Assembly (NCBI RefSeq): GCF_012933655.1
Contig: NZ_JABBJJ010000012.1
Location: 1-64,000 of the forward strand
Origin: Pyxidicoccus fallax
GTDB taxonomy: Bacteria; Myxococcota; Myxococcia; Myxococcales; Myxococcaceae
Direction: 5' to 3'
DNA length: 64,000 bases
Part shown: piece by piece, positions 15,622 to 26,970 of the stretch
Layout: each line of letters starts with the position of its first letter
Numbering within the stretch: position 1 is the stretch's first letter
The notes under the pieces: generated by a model
The model's database searches: none
The model's input: the letters and a program-made list of their open reading frames with translations, nothing else
Told to the model about the DNA's origin: nothing
Position numbers and translations under genes: made by a program

Positions 15622-15827
15622 GCGTCCCCGCCGTGCCGGTCCGGGTGGCTGGAGGGCGGCAGCTCGTCCTCCCGCTCATCCATCTGCCGCTCGGGCACTC
15701 GGTACTCCTCGCCCAGCCAGCGGCCGAGGTCCACGGCGCGGCAGCGACGGGAGCAGAAGGGAAACGAGGCGTTCTCCCCTCTCGGGGGGACGGGCTTCTG
15801 GCAGGTGGGACACTTCAAGGTGCTCAT
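15618..15827 (-). CDS. yacG: Zinc-binding DNA gyrase inhibitor YacG
   Basis: 69 residues with the YacG zinc finger CPTC (Cys6, Cys9) and CSRRC (Cys25, Cys29), followed by VDLGRWLGEEYRVP, the most conserved YacG segment. In Escherichia coli YacG binds GyrB and inhibits DNA binding by gyrase. The acidic C-terminal tail (DEREDELPPSS) is longer than usual. The ATG at 15827 was chosen over longer upstream readings because the domain starts there. It is the first gene of a three-gene run. Confidence 0.9.
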   Translation of the reverse strand: MSTLKCPTCQKPVPPRGENASFPFCSRRCRAVDLGRWLGEEYRVPERQMDEREDELPPSSHPDRHGGDA

Positions 15828-15911
15828 GATGGATGGTGTTCTAGATAAGCGTTGACGCTCTTCAGGGCCAGGATGTTTCGTGCCCGGACTTCTCGTGGGA
15901 GGTCTCGCGTC

Positions 15912-16901
15912 ATGAAGGTCCTGCGCATCACCGAGCCGGGTGGTCCCGAAGTGCTTGCCCTGGAGGAGCGACCGGAGCCCGAGCCCGGCCCCGGCGAGGT
16001 GCGCGTGCGGGTGCGCGCCTCCGCGCTGAATCGGGCGGACCTGCTGCAGATTCGCGGCTTCTACCCCGCTCCGCCGGACGTGCCGCCGGACGTGCCGGGC
16101 CTGGAGTACGCGGGCGAGGTGGTGGCGGTGGGCCCGCGCACGCGGCGGCTCAAGGTGGGCGATAGGGTCATGGGGCTGGTGGGCGGCGGCGCGTGGGCGG
16201 AGTCGCTGATTACACACGAGCGCGAGCCGCTGCCCATGCCGGAGGGCCTGGACTTCGCGGACGCGGCGGCGCTGCCGGAGGCGTACCTCACCGCGTACGA
16301 CGCGCTGGTGCTCCAGGGGGACATGCGTCCCGGGGAGACGGTGCTCATCCACGCGGTGGCCAGCGGCGTGGGCTCGGCGGCGGCTTTGTTGTGCAAGGCG
16401 TCCGGGGTGCGCGTGGTGGGCACGGGCCGCAACGCGGCGAAGCTGGCGCGGGCCTCCGAGTGGGGCGTGGCGCGTACGGTGCTGTGTGCTTCATCACCGC
16501 CGAAGTTCGCGGACGCGGTGAAGGCGGAGACGGGCGGCCGGGGCGCGGACCTGTGCCTGGATCTGGTGGGCGGAGACTACCTGCCGGAGACGCTGGACGC
16601 GGTGGCGCCGCGCGGCCGGGTGATGCTGGTGGGACTGGTGGCGGGCAACAGCACGGAGCTGAACCTGGGGACGGTGCTCGTCAAGCGGCTGCGCGTCACC
16701 GGCACGGTGCTGCGCAGCCGGCCGCTGGAGGAGAAGATTGCCCTGTCGCAGAGCGCGGAGCGGCACCTGTTGCCACTGTTCCGCTCGGGCGCATTGCGGC
16801 CCGTGGTGGACGCGGTGGTGCCCATGGCGGAGATACGTCAGGCGCTGGAGCGCATGGCGAAGAACGACTCCGTGGGCAAGCTCGTGGTGCGGTGGGAGTG
16901 A
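15912..16901 (+). CDS. NAD(P)H:quinone oxidoreductase, zeta-crystallin/PIG3 type
   Basis: 329 residues, a medium-chain dehydrogenase/reductase without the structural zinc cysteines, as in the quinone oxidoreductase branch. Visible are the substrate-domain PGLEYAGEVVAVGP, the nucleotide-binding HAVASGVGSAAALLCKASG and DLCLDLVGGDYLPETL. It probably reduces quinones or enones with NADPH. ATG 15912 has GGGAGG nine bases upstream, and an in-frame ATG at 15852 has no support. The gene ends only four bases from a convergent gene with no terminator between them. Confidence 0.88.
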   Translation: MKVLRITEPGGPEVLALEERPEPEPGPGEVRVRVRASALNRADLLQIRGFYPAPPDVPPDVPGLEYAGEVVAVGPRTRRLKVGDRVMGLVGGGAWAESLITHEREPLPMPEGLDFADAAALPEAYLTAYDALVLQGDMRPGETVLIHAVASGVGSAAALLCKASGVRVVGTGRNAAKLARASEWGVARTVLCASSPPKFADAVKAETGGRGADLCLDLVGGDYLPETLDAVAPRGRVMLVGLVAGNSTELNLGTVLVKRLRVTGTVLRSRPLEEKIALSQSAERHLLPLFRSGALRPVVDAVVPMAEIRQALERMAKNDSVGKLVVRWE

Positions 16902-16905
16902 GCAG

Positions 16906-17946
16906 CTACGCGGCGGCCCGCGTGCGCGCCTTCTGATGGATGAAGTCGGTCCGGAACCGGCGGTCCACGGGGACGTGGGCCTCGCTGGCCGCGCGGAGGA
17001 GTTCGTCGACATCCATGTCCACGGTGCGCACGCGCAGGTGCGGCTGGGCGATGAGCTGGCTCGCCTCCTGGAGCCAGGCCGCGTAGGTGGAGGGCAGGTC
17101 TCCGGCGTCGGCCGAGGCCTCCCGCAGCCGCTCCCACTGCGATTGCTGGTACCACGCGAGTACCAGGGGCGCCGACGTCCCGGTGTGCGCCTCCGAGAAG
17201 GCGCCCAGCGTCCCCTCCAGTACGTGCGCGGGCTCCTGCCGGAGCTGCGCTTCCTGCTCGGACTGCCGCTGAGCAAGGCGCTGGACGGCGGGGGCGTCTG
17301 GATGCCTCTGTTTCATGAGCGTCCAGACGACTTTCTGGAAGAGCGCCTCCGCCAGCTCCCTCGCGCGGGCGGACTGAGTGGTGCGGGCGGTCAGCCGGAG
17401 GACGGCGTAGTGAAGGGCCGTGCAGCGCTTCTCCACCTCCCCGGTGAAGGACTCCGGAGGCATGTTGCCGTGGCGGGCACGCCACTCGGGCAGCAATTGC
17501 TCCAGCATCCTGGCGGCAGTGTCCCGAGGAAGGATGTCCGGGTCGCAATACAGCCCCGTCTGCGCTCCGAAGAGCTTCTGCCGGTTGGCCTTCGCGCCAT
17601 AGACGCCCGTCACCAGGATCGAGATGACGGAGGCGACGATCAGCGAGACGCCGAGGAGGTACCTGCCCTGGAAGAACGAGATGACGCTGAACAGCAGCAT
17701 CCACGTGCGCAGGTAGCCCATGAAGGCGCTGAGGAAGTGGAAGGGAATCTCCACCCCCACGGTCACCGTCTCCTTCTTCTTCCCCAGCAACCCCTTCTCT
17801 TCCCGTTCCTCCTCTCCGGTGACCCACATGGAGCCGAGCGGAATGAGGGGCAGGAAGTAGAGGTGGACGAAGCGCGTGGCGATGTGCTGCCCACCGCACC
17901 CGCGGACGTCGCCGTAATAGCGTACTCCGGAGATGATAGGAATCAT
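16906..17946 (-). CDS. Membrane protein of unknown function
   Basis: 346 residues. The short N-terminal part contains YYGDVRGCGGQHIATRFVHLYFLPLIPLGSMWV, here read as two segments. Similar starts occur in bacterial membrane proteins with a zinc-ribbon-like head, but only one Cys is present. Two adjacent membrane helices lie at about 68-116, followed by a 220-residue soluble helical part rich in Gln, Ala and Arg. I do not recognise the family. It is a single gene facing the quinone oxidoreductase. Confidence 0.65.
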   Translation of the reverse strand: MIPIISGVRYYGDVRGCGGQHIATRFVHLYFLPLIPLGSMWVTGEEEREEKGLLGKKKETVTVGVEIPFHFLSAFMGYLRTWMLLFSVISFFQGRYLLGVSLIVASVISILVTGVYGAKANRQKLFGAQTGLYCDPDILPRDTAARMLEQLLPEWRARHGNMPPESFTGEVEKRCTALHYAVLRLTARTTQSARARELAEALFQKVVWTLMKQRHPDAPAVQRLAQRQSEQEAQLRQEPAHVLEGTLGAFSEAHTGTSAPLVLAWYQQSQWERLREASADAGDLPSTYAAWLQEASQLIAQPHLRVRTVDMDVDELLRAASEAHVPVDRRFRTDFIHQKARTRAAA

Positions 17947-18018
17947 GAGTCCCCCCCGCTGGAGGACCCATGCTACTCGCGCCCGCTCAGGGGGAGGCGC
18001 AACGAGGCGGTCTTGCGT

Positions 18019-18897
18019 TCACTTGTCAAAGGCGGGGCGCAGGTAATCCCTGACATCCACCACCTCGTGCTCGGGTGAGCTGCCGCCCACGAAGTGAAGG
18101 ATGGGCAGGTGGCCGGCGCCGATGATGAGCAGGACGCGCTCGTCCGGTGAGGACATGAGGCGCTGGAGGTTGCGGAAGATGCGCAGATTGCGGTTGTACC
18201 AGGCCGACCGCAGATCCGCGCCGAGGTAGCCGTCCTCCCCGTCCTCCTTGAAGATGCCGATGGAGTACGCGCCGTGCTCCTGGCGCATCAGCTCCGGGGA
18301 GTTCAGGTAGCGCAGGTGTTCCATCAAGGGCTGGCGCGTCTTCAGCTCATCTTGGTGCGCATAGAGCTGGGTGAAGCGCTGCTGCCACTTCGGGTCGGCG
18401 GTCTCGAACTGCCTGGCGTCCACCTTGTCGAACAGCGGGTTGAAGATCTGATGCGGGTCCGCGTCCACGGCGTAGACCTTCGGGTGCCCCAGCTTCTTCG
18501 CGAGCCGGAAGCCCACCTGGTCCACTTCATTGGCCGTCAGCTGCGCGCGGCCCGCCACGTAGTCCTGGTACCGGGCATCCAGCGCGGCCTGCTTCGGGAC
18601 GTCCACCTCCACGGCGATGCGCGTCGGCTGGAACCTCGCCAGGGCCTCCACCAGGGCCTCGACTTCCCGCTGTCGCTCCGGTGAGAGCACGTCCAACGCG
18701 TGCTGGGGCTTGTACTGGTCCAGCCCCGCGTCCTTGAAGTGGAACGTGCCCAGCATCATCAGCCGGGGCTTCGGCTCCTTCGCGCCGAGGAAGTCGGGAG
18801 TGCTCTCGGAGGACTCGGGCTTCGGGGCCGGCGCGGATGCGCAGGCCAGCAGTGGGCCCATGAGGCACATCCAGAGAAGGGGCTTCAGACGAGGCAT
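18019..18897 (-). CDS. DUF5694-type lipoprotein
   Basis: 292 residues; lipoprotein signal with lipobox PLLAC (Cys19). The fold resembles the TraB/ChaN-like DUF5694 family: LMMLGTFHFKD, RIAVEVDVPKQ, KVYAVDADPHQ, and near the end LLIIGAGHLPILHF. The His and acidic residues in GTFHF and GAGHL suggest a metal site or hydrolase activity, but no member's chemistry is known to me. It stands alone; the gap after it leads to the kinase operon on the other strand. Confidence 0.75.
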   Translation of the reverse strand: MPRLKPLLWMCLMGPLLACASAPAPKPESSESTPDFLGAKEPKPRLMMLGTFHFKDAGLDQYKPQHALDVLSPERQREVEALVEALARFQPTRIAVEVDVPKQAALDARYQDYVAGRAQLTANEVDQVGFRLAKKLGHPKVYAVDADPHQIFNPLFDKVDARQFETADPKWQQRFTQLYAHQDELKTRQPLMEHLRYLNSPELMRQEHGAYSIGIFKEDGEDGYLGADLRSAWYNRNLRIFRNLQRLMSSPDERVLLIIGAGHLPILHFVGGSSPEHEVVDVRDYLRPAFDK

Positions 18898-19272
18898 GAG
18901 GGCTCCTGTTGCAATCGGGTTGCCCCCGGTACGCGCGCCCGCGCGCCTGATTGCATGCGCGGCCTCACTCCGCCTCCGCGGTTCCGCTGCGCGGCGAATG
19001 TTTCCCTCAGCTTGGATCGTTACGTTTTGAGGAAATCTGATTTTTCGGTTTTGTCATGTATTTTCGTTCTGATCCAGACAGACCGCTGCCCCGGGCGCGG
19101 GTAGGCGCGTGGGCACGGTTGACTCTGATTGCCTACCAACAGCAATAGACAGACACGTTCAGCTCCTGTCCGGCATCTGGTGCGCCTGTTGTGTGAATGG
19201 GTGCGGAAGCCTCTCCCGCTCCGCGCCTGCGAGCCATCGCGCGTGGATGGCCTGCCTCCGTCGGAGTCGAGC
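18898..19272 (+). promoter_or_regulatory. Intergenic region upstream of the kinase-STAND operon
   Basis: 375 bases without a recognisable gene. An AT-rich patch at 19018-19082 (several runs of four or five T) stands out in this GC-rich genome and probably marks promoter or upstream-activator DNA. TTGACT at 19119-19124 could be a -35 hexamer, but no convincing -10 follows. An in-frame ORF from 19129 runs into the kinase; the ATG at 19273 with GGAG six bases upstream is the better start. Confidence 0.4.
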
Positions 19273-22098
<2,826 letters not shown>

Positions 22099-22105
22099 GG
22101 TCACC

Positions 22106-23131
22106 GTGACACGCATGAAGAGTTCGGCCCTGCCCGGCCTCGCGCTGGCAGCGGCCTGGATGATGCTGTGGGCGACGGCCGCGGAGGCGCAGCAGGCACG
22201 GACCTCGCTCGGCGTGGGCGAGACTCGCCCGTGGGCGCGCGGAGTCGCGGCGAAGGATCAGCAGACCGCGCAGGCCCTGTTCCTGGAGGGAAACGAGCGG
22301 CTGCAGGAGTCCGTCTTCATCGAGGCCGTCCGGCAGTACGAGTGGGCGCTCAAGCACTGGAACCACCCGGCCATCCACTACAACCTGGCGCTGGCGCTGA
22401 TGAACCTGGACCGGCCAGTGGAGGTCCACAAGCACCTGGTGGCTGCGATTGAGCATGGGCCGGAGCCGCTGGATACGGGACGGTACGAGCACGCGCTCAG
22501 CTACAAGGCGCTCATCGAGAAGCAGCTCGCGTGGCTGGAGGTGACGTGTGACGTCCCCGGCGCCACGGTGACGCTGAATGGCCAGTCGCTGTTCTCGGCT
22601 CCGGGGCAGTTCAAGGGGCTGGTGCGGCCGGGCATGTACAGCCTCGTCGCGCTCAAGGGGGGTTATCTGCCGACGGAGAAGGGCCAGCCCGTCATGCCGG
22701 GGGAGAAGGTGCAGGTTCAGCTCAAGCTGTACACCTCGGACGAGGTCACTCAGTACCGCCGACGGTGGTCTTCCTGGCTTCCCTGGTCGGTGGTAGGCGC
22801 GGGAATGGCGGTAGCCGGAGGCGGCGCGCTCCTCCACATGAATGCTCACGACCGGCTCGACGCGTTCGACACGGAAGTCCGTGGCTGCAGTCAGGGCTGC
22901 CCCCCAGGACCGGGGCTCGTGAGGCTGCGGACCCAGGCCAATACCCTTCAGAACATCGCGGTGGGTTCGTATGTCCTGGGCGGTGCCGCGCTGACCACGG
23001 GCGCGGTGTTGCTCTATCTCAATCGCGCACAGCCCTACCGCATCAACCCGGACGACCCCAGCCAGACGATGCTCGTCACACCGCTCGTTGGGGCCGGCTC
23101 AGGTGGTGTGCTGGGAACGTTCCAGTTTTGA
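22106..23131 (+). CDS. TPR-PEGA domain protein of the kinase operon
   Basis: 341 residues. A signal peptide (ALPGLALAAAWMMLWATAAEAQ) is followed by TPR-like helices (FLEGNERLQESVFIEAVRQ and HYNLALALMNLDRP). A PEGA domain (VPGATVTLNGQ, VRPGMYSLVALKGGYLPTE) comes next, then two membrane helices around 235-255 and 295-315. PEGA domains are surface-associated beta modules common in myxobacteria. GTG 22106 has GAGG five bases upstream; ATG 22115 is the alternative. It sits between the kinase-STAND gene and the Cys-rich lipoprotein gene and is probably an envelope adaptor between the two (inference). Confidence 0.82.
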   Translation: MTRMKSSALPGLALAAAWMMLWATAAEAQQARTSLGVGETRPWARGVAAKDQQTAQALFLEGNERLQESVFIEAVRQYEWALKHWNHPAIHYNLALALMNLDRPVEVHKHLVAAIEHGPEPLDTGRYEHALSYKALIEKQLAWLEVTCDVPGATVTLNGQSLFSAPGQFKGLVRPGMYSLVALKGGYLPTEKGQPVMPGEKVQVQLKLYTSDEVTQYRRRWSSWLPWSVVGAGMAVAGGGALLHMNAHDRLDAFDTEVRGCSQGCPPGPGLVRLRTQANTLQNIAVGSYVLGGAALTTGAVLLYLNRAQPYRINPDDPSQTMLVTPLVGAGSGGVLGTFQF

Positions 23132-23141
23132 GGAGGCCCCC

Positions 23142-24623
23142 GTGAATCGAGAACTCCCATTCCTGCTCGGACGCACTCTGCTGGCCATCCTCTGCCTTCC
23201 GTTCCTGTCCTGCATCCAGTCCGACAGCATCACCTGCCCCTCGGGACTGCTCTGTGCCCCCGACATGAAGTGCGCTGCCAGTCAGGATGTGTGCATCCGT
23301 AACGATTGCGGCGACGGGGACATCCAGTTCCAGTTCGACGAAGTATGTGACGACGGGAATATCATCGATGGTGATGGCTGCAGTCATGACTGCAAGTCAG
23401 AGGAGGTCTGTGGAAACGGCATCGTGGACACCGCCGCGCTCGAGAAATGTGACGATGGTAACGAGGAGGATGGTGATGGCTGCAGCGCCGATTGCAAGTC
23501 AGACGAATTGTGCGGTAATCGCATCATCGATGTCGGCGTTGATGAGATGTGCGACGACGGCAACGAGGAGGATGGTGATGGTTGTAGCGCCGATTGCTTG
23601 TCCAATGAGATCTGCGGCAACAACGTTGTCGACTACGACGAGGGCTGCGACGATGGCAATCACGTGGATGGCGACGGCTGCAGCGCGGATTGTCGATCCG
23701 ATGAGGTATGCGGCAATGAGGTCGTCGATGACAACGAGGTGTGCGACGACGGCAACGAAGAGAGTGGTGATGGGTGCAGCGCGAATTGTCAATCCAAGGA
23801 ACTCTGCGGCAATGGCATCGTCGATGTGAAAGAAGCGTGCGACGACGGAAACGAGGTGAGCAAGGACGGCTGCAGCGCTGATTGCCGCTTGGAGGTGGGC
23901 TGCGGCAACAGCGTGCTGAATCCCGGCGAGGAATGTGACGACGGCAACAGCTCCAATGAAGACGACTGCTTGTCGTCGTGTGTCCTGGCCACATGTGGAG
24001 ATGGGTATGAGGACCAATTCGGTCCGGAGACCGAGGAGTGCGACGACGGCAATGCCCTTGCCTGTGGCACTTGCTCAAAAGACTGCCAGACCGACCAGGA
24101 GTCCAGCGTCGCTACGGGGTCCATCAAAACCATCCCGGGAAATCAGATTTCAGATGGCGAGGTATTTTCCATCAGCGATGGCCGCATCCGGCTGTTCTTC
24201 GAGTTCAACAAGATATTCGGGGCGCATGGTGCACATATTCCGGTCGGGATTAGTGACGTTACAAGTGCATCCGGTGTAGCCACCGCCGTGGAGAAGGCCA
24301 TCCAGAGCGTGAGTTCGGAGGATGCCTCCGAAGCCGGGAAATTGAACCTCGTGGCCAGGGTGGAGCCCGCTGAAAGCGATGTCGTGTATCTGGAGAACGC
24401 GACTCCTGGCACCCATGGGAACCAGCTCATCATCGAGTCCGTCAATGACCAGGAGTTCCAGGTAACAAGCATGAGTGATGGCGGGGGCCATGACTGCCCG
24501 AAGGACACCGCCTGCTCGGCCGACGACGACTGTGCTGGAGACGGACATGGTGGGATGGGCGTATGTGAGAAGCGAGGCCAGCAGCGGGTCGGGCAGTGCA
24601 TCATTTCACGCCCCCGCAACTGA
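23142..24623 (+). CDS. DUF4215 (Myxococcus cysteine-rich repeat) lipoprotein
   Basis: 493 residues. Signal peptide with lipobox FLSC (about Cys19). Eight CDDGN-centred repeats follow, of the form CDDGNxxDGDGCSxDC...CGNGIVD, about 30 residues each. This is the Myxococcus cysteine-rich repeat. The regular Asp/Asn suggests calcium binding, and the Cys probably form disulfides. The last 150 residues are a repeat-free domain, then a short Cys-rich tail. The GTG has AGGAGG five bases upstream and starts ten bases after the PEGA gene. Bases 23300-24500 are visibly richer in A+T than the neighbours, partly because of the repeated GAT/AAC/GAG codons. It is probably the surface component of the kinase operon. 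Confidence 0.85.
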   Translation: MNRELPFLLGRTLLAILCLPFLSCIQSDSITCPSGLLCAPDMKCAASQDVCIRNDCGDGDIQFQFDEVCDDGNIIDGDGCSHDCKSEEVCGNGIVDTAALEKCDDGNEEDGDGCSADCKSDELCGNRIIDVGVDEMCDDGNEEDGDGCSADCLSNEICGNNVVDYDEGCDDGNHVDGDGCSADCRSDEVCGNEVVDDNEVCDDGNEESGDGCSANCQSKELCGNGIVDVKEACDDGNEVSKDGCSADCRLEVGCGNSVLNPGEECDDGNSSNEDDCLSSCVLATCGDGYEDQFGPETEECDDGNALACGTCSKDCQTDQESSVATGSIKTIPGNQISDGEVFSISDGRIRLFFEFNKIFGAHGAHIPVGISDVTSASGVATAVEKAIQSVSSEDASEAGKLNLVARVEPAESDVVYLENATPGTHGNQLIIESVNDQEFQVTSMSDGGGHDCPKDTACSADDDCAGDGHGGMGVCEKRGQQRVGQCIISRPRN

Positions 24624-24662
24624 CCATTGCGCCCCGCCCCCGTCCCTCTATCCTGCGCCGCC

Positions 24663-25700
24663 ATGGCAACCCACTTCGACCCCAGCGCCGCCGCCCAGCC
24701 GGGTTCCGGCGTCTTCGGCCTTCCGCACACGCCGGACGAGGCCCATGTCGTCCTCATCCCCGTCCCCTTCGAGGCCACCACCAGCTACGGCGGTGGCACC
24801 TCCGAGGGCCCCGCCGCCGTCCTCGACGCCAGCCGGCAGGTGGACCTCTTCGACGTGGAGACCGGCCGCCCCTATGAGCGCGGCATCGCCATGCTCCCCG
24901 AGCCCCAGGAGCTGCGCGACTGGAACACCCGCGCCAAGGAGCGCGCCCAGGTCGTCATCGAGGCCGGCGGCATCCACTCCGGCGCCCCCGAGCTGCTCAA
25001 GGCCGCTAGTGACGTCAACGCCCTCTGCGACCAGATGAACGAGCACGTCTACCGCACCGCCAAGCACTGGCTCGACCAGGGCAAGCGCGTGGGTGCCGTC
25101 GGCGGAGACCACTCCATCTCCTTCGGCATCATCCGCGCCCACGCCGAGAAGTACCCCGGCCTCGGCGTGCTCCACCTCGACGCCCACGCCGACCTGCGCG
25201 TGGCCTACGAGGGCTTCACCTGGTCCCACGCCTCCATCATGTACAACGTCGCCGAGCGCATCCCCGGCATGAAGACGCTCGTCCAGGTCGGTCTGCGCGA
25301 CATGAGCCAGGAGGAGCACCGCTACATCGAGGACTCCAAGGGCCGCATCCACGGCTTCTTCGACTCGGTCCTCCAGAACCGCCGCTTCGACGGCGTGCCC
25401 TGGAACCGTCAGGTGGACGAAATCGTCGCGCTGCTCCCGCAGCAGGTCTACCTGTCCTTCGACATCGACGGGCTCGACCCCGTCCTCTGCCCCCACACCG
25501 GCACCCCGGTGCCCGGCGGCCTCTCCTTCCCCGAGGCCGTCGCCCTCATCTCCGGCGTCGTCCGCTCCGGCCGCACCATCGTCGGCTTCGACCTCACCGA
25601 GGTCTCCCCGGATCCGGAAGGCGGCGAGTGGGACGGCAACGTCGGCGCCCGCCTCCTCTACAAGATGATTGGCTGGATGCTGAAGTCCCAGCGGGCCTGA
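24663..25700 (+). CDS. Agmatinase/arginase (ureohydrolase) family protein
   Basis: 345 residues, a binuclear-Mn ureohydrolase. The metal motifs are all present: GGDHSISFG, HLDAHADLR and SFDIDGLDP. The opening YGGGTSEGPAAVLDAS is typical of agmatinases (agmatine to putrescine plus urea), although arginase or formimidoglutamase activity cannot be excluded from sequence. ATG 24663 was chosen; it has no strong ribosome binding site, and an in-frame start 12 codons upstream adds only a Pro-rich stretch. It is 40 bases downstream of the lipoprotein operon and converges on the next gene. Confidence 0.88.
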   Translation: MATHFDPSAAAQPGSGVFGLPHTPDEAHVVLIPVPFEATTSYGGGTSEGPAAVLDASRQVDLFDVETGRPYERGIAMLPEPQELRDWNTRAKERAQVVIEAGGIHSGAPELLKAASDVNALCDQMNEHVYRTAKHWLDQGKRVGAVGGDHSISFGIIRAHAEKYPGLGVLHLDAHADLRVAYEGFTWSHASIMYNVAERIPGMKTLVQVGLRDMSQEEHRYIEDSKGRIHGFFDSVLQNRRFDGVPWNRQVDEIVALLPQQVYLSFDIDGLDPVLCPHTGTPVPGGLSFPEAVALISGVVRSGRTIVGFDLTEVSPDPEGGEWDGNVGARLLYKMIGWMLKSQRA

Positions 25701-25713
25701 AGCACCCCCGGCC

Positions 25714-26724
25714 TCAGCCCCTCGGCAAGAGCAGGCTGAACGTCGAGCCGTGGCCGGGCCGGGACACCGCGGACAGCGCGCCTCCATGCAGGCGCGCCAG
25801 CTCCGATGCCACGTGCAGCCCCAGGCCGGCGATGCCCGCCGGCCCCGACTGGAATGGCGTGAAGAGCCGGGGAACCTCCTCCTCCGGGAAGCCCGGCCCC
25901 ACGTCCTTCACCTGCACCGTCACCAGCGAGCGCGAGGCCTGCATCTCCACCTTCACCTCGCCCCGGCCGCCGTTCTGGCTCACCGCGTTCGCCAGCAGCA
26001 CGTCGAAAATCTGACGGACGCGCTCCGGGTCGAACCGCACGGACACCGGCTCCGACGGCGCCACCAGCGCCACCGGCGCCCGCACCTTCCAGGACGTCAC
26101 CGCGTCCCGCAGGTGCTGCGCCAGGTCCGCCTCCACCGGCTGGAGCGCCAGCCCCCCCGCCGCCAGCCGCGCCACGTCCTTCAGGTTGCGGCCCAGCGCC
26201 TCCAGCGACTGGAGCTGCGCCTCCAGCGACGACAGCGCCGAGCGGTCCACCGCCGGTGCCGCCTCCAGCCGCTTGAGCTGCTCGCGCGCCGTGTCCACCG
26301 GGCCCTGGAGCGTCTGCGCCACCCACTGGCCCAGCACCTCCACCGGGGAGTCCGTGTTCACCGTCCGCGGCGCCGGCGCGGCGGCCAGCGACTGGCGGAT
26401 GACCGACTCGAAGTCGGTGATTTCGAAGGGCTTGTGCAGGAAGGCCGAGGCCTCCGGCGCCCCCTGCGGCAGCACGGCGCTCAGCAGGATGATGGGCACG
26501 TCCTTGAGCTGCTCCTCCTGCTTCAGGCGGCGGCACAGCTCCACGCCGCTCAGGCGCGGCATCATGTGGTCCGTCACCACCAGCTGTGGCCGGCGCGCGC
26601 GGGCGAGCCCCAGCGCCTCCTCGCCGTCACGGGCCCTCAGGACGTCGTGGCCCAGGTCTTCCACCACCTGGCTGAGAACCTCCAACACCGCTGGTTCGTC
26701 GTCCGCGACCAGGACGAGACTCAT
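25714..26724 (-). CDS. Receiver-histidine kinase protein lacking a recognisable H-box
   Basis: 336 residues. An N-terminal receiver (VLVADDEPAVLEVLS, phosphoacceptor in VVTDHMMPRLSG, Lys in FLHKPFE) is joined by a helical linker to a HATPase with N-box DVLLANAVSQNG, G1 VKDVGPGF and G2 AGLGLHVASEL. Where a DHp helix would carry His-Glu-x-x-Thr-Pro, the sequence reads GQWVAQTLQGPVDTA, with no His. So the ATPase may phosphorylate in trans, use another residue, or work without phosphotransfer. Related REC-HATPase proteins are common in myxobacteria. GGAG lies eight bases before the ATG. It converges on the arginase-family gene. Confidence 0.85.
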   Translation of the reverse strand: MSLVLVADDEPAVLEVLSQVVEDLGHDVLRARDGEEALGLARARRPQLVVTDHMMPRLSGVELCRRLKQEEQLKDVPIILLSAVLPQGAPEASAFLHKPFEITDFESVIRQSLAAAPAPRTVNTDSPVEVLGQWVAQTLQGPVDTAREQLKRLEAAPAVDRSALSSLEAQLQSLEALGRNLKDVARLAAGGLALQPVEADLAQHLRDAVTSWKVRAPVALVAPSEPVSVRFDPERVRQIFDVLLANAVSQNGGRGEVKVEMQASRSLVTVQVKDVGPGFPEEEVPRLFTPFQSGPAGIAGLGLHVASELARLHGGALSAVSRPGHGSTFSLLLPRG

Positions 26725-26970
26725 GCTTCCACTCCCTCGGCTTCAGCGCGCGGCCTGTCACCGCGCGCCGCCAGGATAACGACCCACCCCCACGGCATAC
26801 CGTCACCGCTGGGCAGGCACGCATCCCGGAGATGCACTCGTTCACGGATGAGCGGACTGATCTATGAAGAGCGGCGTACCGTCACCAGGGCCCGCCGGGT
26901 TGCTTGCGGCGTTCCCGACAGTCGGGGTGTCCTTCACCCGACATTTCCTGGTGGCGCATGGAGGGTTGGC
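26725..26970. promoter_or_regulatory. Divergent promoter region with an 8-bp inverted repeat
   Basis: Between the receiver-kinase gene (minus) and the HtrA gene (plus). GCGCGCGG at 26746-26753 and CCGCGCGC at 26761-26768 form an 8-bp stem with a 7-base loop in the minus-strand leader. The 10-mer TACCGTCACC occurs twice, near 26798 and 26880. No clear promoter hexamers were found. An in-frame ATG at 26847 would extend HtrA by 41 residues without a signal peptide. Confidence 0.4.

Noticed and set aside
19142-19165. LexA box upstream of the kinase operon (ends GTTCAGC)
   Set aside because: Only the right half matches; four of the remaining positions fail, so it is probably chance.
19129-19272. 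Upstream in-frame start of the kinase-STAND protein
   Set aside because: No ribosome binding site; ATG 19273 has GGAG at good spacing and begins just before the kinase domain.
23330-24060. Second candidate for a CRISPR or satellite array
   Set aside because: These are the protein-coding DUF4215 repeats, in frame, with Cys/Asp periodicity.
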